Assembly: GCA_016858145.1 (NCBI GenBank)
Contig: JAEHOE010000039.1
Span: 372,001 to 436,000 of the forward strand
DNA from: Edaphochlamys debaryana
Taxonomy: Eukaryota > Chlorophyta > Chlorophyceae > Chlamydomonadales
Reading direction: 5' to 3'
DNA: 64,000 bases
Position 1 is the stretch's first letter, and each line of letters starts with the position of its first letter. Below the pieces are notes generated by a model that made no database searches, was not told the DNA's origin, and was given only the letters and a program-made list of their open reading frames with translations. Position numbers and translations under genes: made by a program. This document shows, one piece after another, positions 45,501 through 56,100 of this stretch.

Positions 45501-48500
45501 GCTGAACTGGCCGCGGCTCTGGGAGCAACGGGCGACGCCTACAAGCCCGTGGTAGTCCTCACATCCGACATCACCCTTCGCGACACCCTGGAGCCTCCGC
45601 CCAACTCGAGCGCAGCCCCTGCCATAGTGTCGGCCTCCAGCCCGGACGCACTGCTTCCCTACCTGCCCAACCCCAAGTATGCGGGAGCGCCGGGCTGCGG
45701 CGCTGCGGGCGGCTGGCCCGCGGGCGGTGTGCGCTTGACGCGAAGCATCGCCATCGTGGGAGACTTGGGGCGGCAGCTGACGGTACTGGACTGGGGCGAA
45801 CGAGCGGGCGTCATCTACGTCCCCAGGGAAACGGTAAGCGCGTGCGGCGCGAGGGGCCGTATGGCAATGGGGCGGTTAAGGGTCGGGGCCACTGCGTCGG
45901 GGCCTATATGTCGGGGCCTCGACGTCGGGGCCTCTACATCGGGGCCTATACGTCGGGGCCTGTACGTCGGGGCCTATCCGTGGTCTGTTGAACTGCGTGA
46001 GCTGGGTGGCAAGCTCCTCCTCGCGTGACCTGGACCCCTTCAAACCAGCCCTCTTCATCACCGTTCCTGCTGTGTTTATACCCGATTCCTCAACCACCTT
46101 CACCACCTCCATCCCCCAGGAGGCGCTGCTCACCATCAAGGGGGTGGCCATGGGTGGCAACGCGCTGCGCCCGCGTGTGGTCCAGGGCGACGGCTTCAGC
46201 ACGGCCCCCATGGCCCACGAGCTGTACGCCATCGAGCCCATCAGGTCAGGGGGCCATGCGCAGCCATGGGGGCTGTTCGAAGCGGCGGCCGCAAGTACCG
46301 TGCGTAGAGGCAACACGCGCGCTCAGGACGGGCGTCGGCTCTGCTTTGTCCCTCGACGTCCTTGACAGTGATGCCCGCCTCCGTCCCGCAGCCCCAAGGT
46401 GGACCTTGTCCTGATCAACGTGTCCATCGTGGTCCCCGCCGAGGAGGTGCAGCTGGTGGCGGCGCTGGCGGCGCAGCAGCCCGTGCCGCCCAACACGCTG
46501 CCGCCACAGGCGCTGGCGGAGCTCAAGGTGGGGCGCAGGGGCTGCGGCTAGGCTAGGCTAGGCTAGGCTAGGCTGCACAAGGCCAAGACGAGGGTCGCTG
46601 TCCTTCCGCGGGTGCAGGACAGGGCTCACGCTGTCGTGCCCCTCTCTGTCCGTTTGCTTTCCTCAGGCCGTGCTGCAGAGCAGCCGCATCGCAAGCGGCA
46701 ACACCTCCGCACGGCAGCTGCCCGGCGGCGGCTATGACGTGCTCCTCTCCACCATGTACAGCATAGGCATGACCGGTACGGCAGTACGGCTCACGTCCGA
46801 CCTTCAGGCGTCGCTGGGGCCGGGCCTCGGGCGGCGCGCATCTAATCCCTTCAACTGCAGGCAAGGAGATGTAAGGGTTGAGCGTATGGTTTAGCTCGTC
46901 CTTTGCTTGTTGCTCTGCAGTATACCCGGGCCGCTTCCCTCGGCCCGTTTTCAGATGTATGCTCCCTGCGGTGGGCTACCTGGGGGGACCTGGCGCCACA
47001 CCCGATGGACTGGCGGCCGCACACGACCCCGGCGCTGGCAGGTGCGTGTACCGGTCAGGCCTGCACTCGTGCTTTCCTCTTCAAGCTCTTGACTCATGGC
47101 CCCTTGTGCTTTGGCCCTTGCGCGCAGCGGCTTTCCTGGCTGGGCGGCCGTCATCGTGGCCGTCGGCGGCGCCCTCCTCCTTGCGGGACTATTGGCGGCG
47201 GCGGTGCTCTGGCGGCGGCGAGGCCGGCAGCAGGGCAGGAGCCTCGAGGTTGAGGCCAAGTGGGGCCCCGCGCTCCTGCCTAGGCTGGCCTCAGGCCCGC
47301 GGTCCAGCAGTGAGGAGGGCCACAGCGAAGCTGAATTGTCGGCTGCGGCGGCCCTGCTGCCGGGAGCGGCCTGGCAGGTGGCCAGGCGAGGCAGCCCTCT
47401 GGAGGGCGGGGGCTCGGGCGGGGCCAGTGGAGGCTCAGGGGGAGAGGCGGCAGGGTTTCCTACCGGTGGTCGCAGCGGGGAGCGTCGGATGGGCGTTGAG
47501 TCCGCGGCCGCAGCCTTTCTGCCGGTTGTCTTGAGCGGTGAGCAACGGGTGCAGGACACTCAGTGCGTCGCCTCGACCCCTGTCCCGTTCTGGCGGCGCT
47601 CTGCTCGATTGACGTTCGCGCCGCCCTTGCCCGTGCCGCATGCATCACGCACACGCCTCACGGAACCCACTCCCCTCCGTCCCGTCAGGCCATGTCAGCT
47701 CCACCGCCCAAGACTCCTTCGACCAGCCGCCCTCGGACCTTGCGGAGCTGGCGAAAGCTGGGCTGGCGGAGCTGCCCGCAGAGGCGGAGCTGGCGTCCAT
47801 GGTGGCCGAGTTCAAGGTGGGGGGAAACGGGGGTGCAGGAGGAGGGCAGCGGGCACCTGGAGACGGCCTCCCTGCCTCCTGCTCAGCTCCTGACCCTGCC
47901 ACTGCCCCCCTCTCCCTGGCCCCCAGGAGGCGCTGTCGGGCGGCGAGGAGCTGCGCATCGCCGAGGTGCTGGGGGCGGGGGCGCACGGAGTGGTGTACCG
48001 GGCCACGTGGAAGGTGCGAGGGAGGGGCTGCGGGGGCTGCGGGCACGGGCAGCGGGGGTTTAGGGCCAGGTACTGGGAATAGCCCTGAAGACCATTAAGC
48101 CGTTTCAAGCCCACACCTTCCGCTCCTCAACCCAGGGCCTGTCCGTGGCCGTCAAGACGCTCCGCTTCAGCGACCGCATGTACGGGGACGAGGCGCTGAG
48201 GCGGGCGGCCCTCAGGGAGGCGGCCATCTGCTGCACGTGAGGGGCTGGGGGCAGGGGCTGGGGGCTCGGGCAGGGGGACTGGCAGGGGTTGCTTGCGTTC
48301 TTGCTTCACCACGCTGTGCACTTCCCGCGTGATGTATGTGGTTGCATGGACCCTCGAGTGCCTAAAGGCCTCCCCCTCCTTTCGCCCCCAGCCTGCACCA
48401 CCCCAACGTGGTCACCACCTACACCTACGAGCTCAAGCCAGTGCGCACCGTGGCCCTGGCGGCGCCGGGCGCAGGGCCGCGCGCGGGGGGCTCAGCGGAG

Positions 48501-51016
48501 GCAGCCGCCGGCCGGAGGGGCAGCGACGGGCCTCCCGGGGCCCACTCGGGGCCCGGCACCGGGGCCCTTCGCATCGTGGAGCCGGACGTGCGGGAGTGGA
48601 AGCTGTTTCTGATCCAGGAGTTCTGCGAGGGAGGTGCGTGGGACGGCAGGGCGTGCCGAGTGGTCGGAGAAAGAGGCTTGGACCGGCCTCAGCCCCTTGC
48701 TCTCCGCTCCCTCCCCAGGCCCCCTCCGCGAGCTGATTGACCGGGGCGTGTTCATGTGGCACACGGACACCCCCCTGCTGCCCAAGGTACTGCACACGGC
48801 GCTCGAGGTGGGGTTGGACAGGAGGGTCGGTGCTGATGGTGCGCTCAAGCTTGGATTCCTCGTGATGACAGCTGGCTAACTCCTGCCCCTGTGCGCGTGT
48901 GCAGGTGGCTGCGGGCATGGCGCACATCCACTCCCGCAACGTGGTGAGCGGCGGTGCTGTGGGGCCTGGAGCAGCTGCCGTGCCCGTGTCCCTTGGCCTG
49001 CCCGGCCCCAGCATCCCTGCCCTCACGCCCCTGCTGGTCTGCCCCTTCCCCGCCAGGTGCACGGCGACCTCAAGCCCGACAATGTGCTCATGGCCCTCAA
49101 CGCAGCGCCGCCGCCCGCAGCCCCGGGGCCAGCAAGCATGGTGGGCAGGGGGGCGATGCGGGGGCTCGGGATACAGCTCCATGCAAATGGGGCGCACCGG
49201 AGTTGCGGAACGGTAATCGTCACCTCTTCCCGCTGCGCTTGCAGGGCCGGGCCCCGCCGCCTCCGCTGGTGGCCAAAGTGGCGGACTTCGTGAGTCGGAG
49301 GGGATTTAAGGTTGCTGGGCGCCTTGACAGGCTTACTCCGTCCTCGTGCTCTCCTCGACACAGGGCCTGGCGACCAAGATGGAGGCTGGTCAAACTCACG
49401 TATCCAACGTAAGCGGCCGCGGGCTGGGGCCTCGCTACCACCTGTGCGTCCGCTCAGGCGGAGTGCCGGGGTCTGCTCCTAGCGGCAGCAGCTCCAACAG
49501 CCCCTGAAGCCTGAGCCCTCCTGCCCCTGCGCCATAATCGCCAGCCGGCCCCTCAAACCTGCCCCCTCCTGCCCCTTCGTCTTGAGGCCCTGCCCTCCCC
49601 CCTGCCCCCAGATGTGCTGCGGCACGTTTCCGTACGTCTCCCCCGAGGTGCTGCTGCACGGCAACATGACTAAGGCGGCGGACGTATGGTCCATGGGCCT
49701 GCTGCTCTGGGTGGGTCCGGGGTGGTACTGGCAGTGTCCCGGACCATAGCGCAGTGCGAAGGCTCGCAGCTAGCTACGCCGCACTGCCTCACCTAGAACC
49801 CTGACGCTTGCCTCCTGGTGTGTGCCCCTGCCTGTAGGAGCTGGCGCACGGCCGACCGCCCTGGCGCCCCGTGAACCAAGACCGCTTCAGCCCTCGCCGG
49901 CAGAGGACCCGCGCCTTGGGATCCCAGGGCGCGCCCGCGGTCCCGCCCAGCACCCCGACAGGAGCCCACGAGCCGCCCAACCCCCAGCCGTCCACAACCG
50001 ACAGCCCCTCGCCAGAACGCCCTCAAGGCTCAACGGCCACAGCCTTAGCGGAGCCAAATCAAGCAGAGGCCGCCAAGCCGCCCTCCGAGACTGCTGTGGT
50101 TGGACCCCAGGCGAAGGAGCAAGTGGCACCTACGCGCTCGCAGGAGGACCGGACCGCGGCGGCCGTGGGGCGCAACAGCGATCCGCCTCGGACGCCTCAG
50201 GCGCGGTCTTCCGCCCTGTCGGCGGCCGCAGCCCTCAGCAGCGACACGCTGGGCGGCGGCAGCGAGCCCCGCGGCAGTGGGAACGGCGGCGGCCAAAGGG
50301 GCGGCGTCAGCCGGGAGGGCAGCAAGCGCATCCCCAGCGATGGCGGCAGCGGCAGCGGCAGTGGGCGTCTTAGGGCTGAAGCGGGGAAACCGGCTGGGGG
50401 CGCCGCTGTCAACGAGGCCCAAGGCGGGCACGCCGTGCCCTCGCCCTTCCAGACCTCAGCTGCGGCGCTGCTCAGCTCCTCCCCACGGAATGGGTCTTCC
50501 CTTTCCGGGGCCCGGCCGCCGCCTCCCGCACCGCAGCCGCCGTCCGCAGATGTTAATACGGCGGCTCCAGCGGACACCGCTGCGGGGGAGCAGGCGGCGG
50601 CGGGCGCGGACTTGTCTCCACAGCAGCCACCGGCTGTGGTCGGCACTGCAGCCCCCGTCTGCGCCGCGATGGCCCCAACCTCCGCTGCTGCTGGAGCCGT
50701 GGCGCCTGGGCCCAGGGCCATCGGCGGCGCCGGGGAGGCGGGGGCGGCGGCGGCTGCCATGGCCCTGACGTCGCCGCCGGGCCTCCCGCCGGGCGCCACG
50801 GTGGACCCCTCCCGGCTGGTGTGGAGCCCCCAGCTGCCGCCCGCCTACGTGGCGCTGGGCAGGGCGTGTCTGGATCCGGATCCCACGCGGCGGCCGGGGT
50901 TCCACCACATCGTACGGAAGCTGCTAGTGCTGCAAAAGGAGGTGAACGAGGCGGAGGCGGCTGGTGTGGCGGCTGCGACGCCCAGCTGGACGGCAGAGCG
51001 GTCTGACGCATCCTGA
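42550..51016 (+). CDS. Receptor-like TKL-type kinase, copy D (reference model)
   Basis: Twenty-six exons join in phase to 1,619 residues: 42550-42778, 43023-43207, 43374-43964, 44139-44233, 44360-44420, 44526-44549, 44748-44813, 45104-45168, 45290-45395, 45486-45833, 46120-46244, 46392-46527, 46667-46860, 46955-47041, 47128-47537, 47689-47816, 47927-48013, 48136-48236, 48392-48633, 48719-48807, 48905-48943, 49057-49140, 49245-49289, 49364-49408, 49612-49710 and 49838-51016. Residues 1-25 form a signal peptide. Residues 26-772 form an ectodomain of repeated short strands (VLLSDLTL, LRNVTV, VVLTSDITL, LVLINVSIV) with several N-glycosylation sequons, suggesting a right-handed beta-helix (inference). 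The membrane helix is near 774-800. The kinase runs from 951: GAGAHGVV, Lys986, His-Gly-Asp 1138-1140 in place of HRD, Asp1178-Phe-Gly, and SPE ending at 1206. A ~45-residue loop follows the HHPNVVTTY strand, and ~300 low-complexity residues split the C-lobe. Residues needed for catalysis are present. TKL assignment rests on motif style. Confidence 0.9.
44526..44549 (+). other. 24-nt microexon (exon 6) of copy D
   Basis: This exon encodes only WQYWMTLA, flanked by an AG acceptor and a GTGCGT donor. The same microexon is kept in A (WQYWLTLA), B and C (WQYWMTLA). Conservation in all four paralogues supports it as a real exon. Confidence 0.8.
45883..45980 (+). repeat. 14-bp minisatellite, 7 units, in copy D intron 10
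   Basis: Seven consecutive units begin TCGGGGCC with a variable six-base remainder. The unit order equals that of the mirror array in copy C (37470-37567) except for one base. Copies A and B lack it. Confidence 0.92.
46546..46574 (+). repeat. GGCTA microsatellite in copy D intron 12
   Basis: Five complete GGCTA units plus GGCT lie within the intron. The equivalent intron of copy A has a single unexpanded version, and C and B have an unrelated intron here. Confidence 0.85.
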
Positions 51017-51819
51017 AAACTACAAGGGACGCAAGAGACTGGTAGGCTGCGGTGTTGCCTCGCTCTCGGGGGGGCCTGTTGCCCGCGCATGCAGCAGTGG
51101 GCCAAAACACCTGGCATCCCTTGCTTGGCCACACATGAGGTTGACGCGCAGGATACAGAGCATGCAGATATCACGGCAGGATGTGCGCTTTGTATGTACA
51201 AGTTCCATTTTAGAAGTTGACATCTTGATGTTGCTCATACAGTGTTTCTCCGGACGCGCTTTCGTTGCAATCTGTGTTTTGGCATTCTTTCCCTAGCGTG
51301 CTCCTGCTGCACTGGCTGCGGGCTGCAGTACATAGCGCTCCGAAAGGAGCAGCGAACATGCATGGTAGATTGCTTATCTGGGCATGCTTGCGCCGAAGAG
51401 GTGCCCATGCCGGCGTTAAGCACGCACGGTTTCGGTCTCGGGGTTACCCTGGCGACAGCTGCGGGGGAAGGGCAAATTCGTGTCCTCTTACCGGTAGTAG
51501 TACCGGTTATAAGACAGGCCTTAGGGCAGGCTGGCGTGCGAGGACATGAGGACCAGTAAGAGGTTGGGCAGCTCTCGGCACAGTCTCAGGCTCGGCGGCC
51601 TGTTGACCCGCCATGTATGTGTCATGGAGCGCCTGCTGACTGGTGATGTGCACAGCAGGTGGCGTGCACGGCAGCGTTGGCTGAATCTCCTTCCGCTCTC
51701 CGTTGGGGCTTACCTGCTGTTGAGGCTGGCATGTTTGTAATCCTATATATGCATGCGAGTGCTTCCGTTGCCGGAGGCAGCCCTCAGCGTGTGGCTAGAC
51801 CGAAACGTGGGGAACCTGC

Positions 51820-51871
51820 TGTAAGCAGCTAAAAGCCTCCTAGGATGCCACGCAGGATTTCCCTGCTTACA
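51820..51871. repeat. 52-bp element with 9-bp terminal inverted repeats, copy 1
   Basis: The element starts TGTAAGCAG and ends CTGCTTACA, its exact reverse complement. A copy with a single substitution (CTAAAA against CGAAAA) lies at 52057-52108 in the same orientation. It may be a tiny foldback element; the start also matches the TGTAA poly(A) signal. Confidence 0.85.
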
Positions 51872-52056
51872 TTCTCCCCCTTTAGAATGGCACGTCCTCG
51901 GGCCCGAGGCTCTGGGTACATAGAGTGTGTGGCGTCCGCGCTTCAACTGTGTTCATGCGGAATCAGCTTACTGTTCTGGATCGAACCGCTGCCCAAACTC
52001 TTGTGAGCCTTCATCACTTGGTGATGGTGGTCTTTGCGGCAAGGTCCCGCGACCAT

Positions 52057-52108
52057 TGTAAGCAGCGAAAAGCCTCCTAGGATGCCACGCAGGATTTCCC
52101 TGCTTACA
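52057..52108. repeat. 52-bp element with 9-bp terminal inverted repeats, copy 2
   Basis: This is the second copy of the element at 51820-51871, with the same length and identical termini. I see no clear target-site duplication around either copy. Confidence 0.85.
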
Positions 52109-53176
52109 CCGCAGCATGGTGGTGGGGCAACGTTGCCGCCCGTCATACGTGGCCTCCTCCCACGGCCCGGCAATCCGCTCCCCTCTACTAGCGCTTGAAC
52201 CTTCACACGGCCGTCCCATCGTCTCCCCAACCCCGCAGACATGCACTCAAGAACAGACTTAACCCTTCAGATGGTAAGGGGTCTACTTGCGCTGCCTCTT
52301 GCCTGCCACGCACAAGCTGGGCTAAAGAGGTTGTTACGTCATGGCGAAGATCCAACCCACACGAGCCGCTCGGTAGGGCGCGGGGCACGACAGAGCTATG
52401 TGCCCATGGGTTGCACTCGGCAGCGATATGTACAGCAGGCAACTTGGCTCAATCCTGGGACTCCTGGCGACTGCCTGGGGGAGTGGGGGGGCGACCAGGC
52501 ATGGGAGGGCCGGACCCTGGGGAGCCATCCGGGCATGCCCGGGGGAGGAAAAGAAGGAGAGGCAAGGCTAGGGCGGGCCGGGGCCGCGGGGCGGGAACGG
52601 GCACGAGTCGAATGCGTGTCCCCTGGGCACCGGCCGTTGCTTGGGCCGACGGCCAGCGTGACCACGAGTCAGGGCTCCTCTACATGAGTAGATAGCCGAG
52701 AATCAAGCACAGGCACCGCGTGGCGGGACAAGGCGATTACTGTCGAACTGCCTGCCAACACTGCCGCTGGTCAGGCTCCCCGCTTCGACCGGGCTTCCAA
52801 CCCCGCCTTGAGGCCCCTGGCGGTACCGCCCCCTCAGACGCTCGGCTATGCTGGAGCTGGGAGGCAGCAGGCAGGGGCTTGAACACACATAAATCAACAT
52901 AAATCAACGGAGCAGGGGCACAAGAGCGGCGCGGCTGTACAATTTCGTGGAGTCCGACTCGGCTCGGTCAATCCATCTTTCTGCCACACGCGGCACTCCT
53001 CTACTTTCTTGTTGATGCAATACACAAAGCGACAAACAATACTTGTACGTCATGCTTTCAGCCACACGAGCTTCAGCGGCACGCCTTACTGTGCCGCAAT
53101 GAACGCAGCGCGGGCTTGACTTCCTGCGCGTAGCCTCAGCCGCAATTCAGCCGGACCTTGAGGGGCTCCTTGTTGT

Positions 53177-56100
53177 ATGGGAGCTGGCAACTCGCGAGCA
53201 CAAGCTGCGGCCAGCGCATGCTGTTGGTGCCCTCTCAGGCCCTCTCAGCTGCGGAGTGGGCGGGGCCAACACCAGTCACAACTCAGTCACTGCGCATAAG
53301 GACGTTCACCGCGGCTGGAGCGAGGCCAAAACCGAAACGAATTGCGAACTTTTAGTGCCCGCTTCCACTGTCGAGGCTCCAGAGCAGCCTCCCAACGAGC
53401 TGTGCAGCGATACGAACATGCTGGACGCACCTCACGCCGAGTCGCCGGACCTTCTGAAGGCCGCGCTTGGGCCCGCTGCTACCCACGTTGACATGCCTCC
53501 GCCGCCTGGCCCAAGCACCCTCGCGGACACGTCTGGCGTGCAGTGGGTGATCCGGCCGGGGCCCCCAGTGGACAGCGTGTACGATCTGGGGGAAACACTG
53601 GGCCAGGGCAGCTTCGGCGTGGTAAGCACGGGGCGGACGGGGCCGTGGGGACTGGAGAACCCACACTAGCGTGGAGTGCGGCTTTGGGAAGAGCCGGGGA
53701 CGCGCTGTTGGACACGGAAGTGGGACTTCTCCTGCTTTATGTCCCTGACTCCCCAGCGTGCGCCCGGGTGGTCCCTCGCCCTCCCTTGACAGGTGCACGC
53801 GGCAACGCACCGCACCACGGGCCAGGCCGTTGCGGTCAAGAGCATCCGCAAGTCCCTGCTGCGCCCCGAGGATGTGGGCAAGCTGCGTCGGGAGGTGGAG
53901 ATCCTGCACCACCTGGCGGGGCACCCCAACGTGAGGGGCGGGGACCCAAGCAGGCTGCGGAGGGCAGGCTGGCGGGGTGCTGGCTGCAGGCTGGGCGGCC
54001 GTAAAGTGGTCCCGTGGAGCGCCCGGGTCACTGCACACGCAGGCTGGCGCTTGATCCCCAGTGATGTGGGTCGGCCGTAACTGACCGTCCCAACCTCTGT
54101 GCCCCTCTCGTTCCCCAGATTTCCCAACTCTTGGGTGTGCATGAGGACCCCACGCACCTGCACCTGGTGCTCGAGCTCTACCAGGCGCGTGGGGGGTCGA
54201 GGGTGCCGTGATGACCTTGAGGAGAGGGGTGGAAGCGGCGGGGAGTGGGGGCGCACGGAGCTCGGAAGGCTGCACATCATCTGTCCCTCCTTGGCCCTGC
54301 TGACGCTGGGTGCCGTCCCTTCCTCCCGTACAGGGCGGGGACCTGTACGACGCAATTGTGACCACCGGCCGCCACTCGGAGCGCGCCGCCGCCGACATGA
54401 TGCGTGTGGTGCTGGGGGCGATGTCGTACTGCCACGCAATGGGCGTGGCGCACCGGGTGAGGCGGGAAGGAACAGGGTCATGACGGCTTGAGCCGCGTCA
54501 TCCCCGGGGGTTGCAGCGAGGTGCAGCGGTTACCCACTCACCTCATCCCATGGCTTTGTTGCTGTGCAAGCCCCTGATCCCAACCCTCCGTCTGTACAAT
54601 TCCGTTAGGACATCAAGCCCGAGAACTTCATGCTCACGGCCCCAGCGGCGGGCGAGAAAAGCGGTCCCGCCAGCCCAAGCGCCGCGGCCCGGCTCAAGCT
54701 GATTGACTTCGGCCTCTCGGTCTTCTGCGCGGGTGGGTTCCGACGGCCTTCCAGGACCTGGTGCTGCACACCCGCTGCAGTGCATTCATGCCCGTCAGAA
54801 GGGCATGCTCCCATAGCTTACCAAGCCTACGAGTCAAACGCCGGTGCTCGCCATGCCAACGCCTCGCCACGCAGACTCCACTCCGCTGAGCGAGGTTGTG
54901 GGCACTAGCTACTACGTGGCCCCCGAGGTCCTGGACCGCTGCTACGGCCGGGCCGCGGACATCTGGTCGTGCGGCATCATCCTGCACGTGCTGCTGGTGG
55001 GACTTGGGGGTGGGGAGGTGTGGAGAGGGGGCTGCGGGCTAGGGAGACGTGGATGGGTGTGTGCTGTTTATGGGGTCGGGCCTGAGGGGTCTCGGCAGCT
55101 GGGCGGACGGACTCGGCCCATCCCTCTTACCGCGCTGCCGAACGATCCGCAGGTTGGATGTGCGCCCTTCAACGGCACCGGCGACGAAGAGATCGTGGCG
55201 GCCGTACGGGAGGTACGACTAGTACGAGGCAGGGATCGCGTGTATGGGGAGCAGGGCGACGCCCCACGCTCAGTCTTACACCCTCTCCCTCAACCCCACC
55301 TCGCCATCCGCACCCGCGGTCCGCCCCGCTTCTGACCTCGCAGGGACGCATCGACTGGTCCCTCCCCATGTACGCCTCCCTCAGCCCGGGCGCCGTGGCT
55401 GTGCTCGCGGCCATGCTCGACCGCGACCCCGCCCGGCGGTGAGGCAGCAGTGCTGCGACGGGGAACGAAGGGCCTGTGTAGCCAGAGTACTGCCTGCTGA
55501 TACCCCTTGAGTGGGCAACCGAGTACTGCACCCCCTGCCACCTGCGCCTCCCCTCCGCAGCGCCACCGCCGATGAGCTCCTGGCCGCCCCCTGGCTGGGC
55601 CGCACGCCCTCGGACTGCACCGCCCCCTCGGAGCCGCTCCCCGGGGTGGTGTCTGAGCGGCTGCGCGCGTTCGCCCGGCTGGACTCGTTCGCCAAGGAGG
55701 CCCGGCGCGTGGTGGCGGGGCTGATGCGGCAGGAGGAGGTGGCGGGGCTGGTGGCGGCGTTCAAGGACATGGACGCGGACGGGGACGGGAAGCTGAGCCT
55801 GGAGGAACTCAAGGTGGGGAGCAGGGCGGAGGGGTGCACGTGGAAGAGAGCGGGCAGGTGAACATGCAGGGCTTTTGCCTGGGGCCACTTGACAGCACTC
55901 GAAGCGTTGGTACCACGTTTCACCCGCAGGAGGGCCTTGCACGGCAGGAGCTACGGCTTGAGGAGTGGGCGTGCTCTGGCGGGCGTCCGCCTCTCATGGA
56001 TACGGAACTGGCACAGCTGGTGCAGATGTGAGTAGCCCCAAGGCGTGCATGCCCAAAGCGCAGTCTCGAGCGTGGGCTCGTGTCTCAGGTACCTCTTGTT

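Larger units (their letters stand above)
42414..51016 (+). repeat. Right arm of large inverted repeat (copy D)
   Basis: This is the inverted counterpart of 32394-40930. Beyond 51016 the homology continues as an inverted copy of the array spacer to about 51545, then stops. That marks the right boundary of the amplified region. Confidence 0.8.
51017..53176. other. Intergenic region between copy D and the CDPK gene
   Basis: The left ~530 bases are an inverted copy of the array spacer and should contain the 3' UTR of copy D. TGTAA at 51737-51741 is a candidate poly(A) signal. Two 52-bp repeats follow. The rest to 53176 has no supported gene and should include the CDPK promoter. Confidence 0.6.

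Noticed and set aside
45883..45980. Regular repeats resembling a CRISPR array
   Set aside because: Units are 14 bp with six-base variable parts, lie in an intron of a eukaryotic gene and have no cas genes. This is a minisatellite.
53103..53417. Open stretch in the kinase frame upstream of ATG 53418 of the CDPK gene
   Set aside because: It is open for about 105 codons but has no ATG. Splicing from ATG 53177 explains the N-terminus better.
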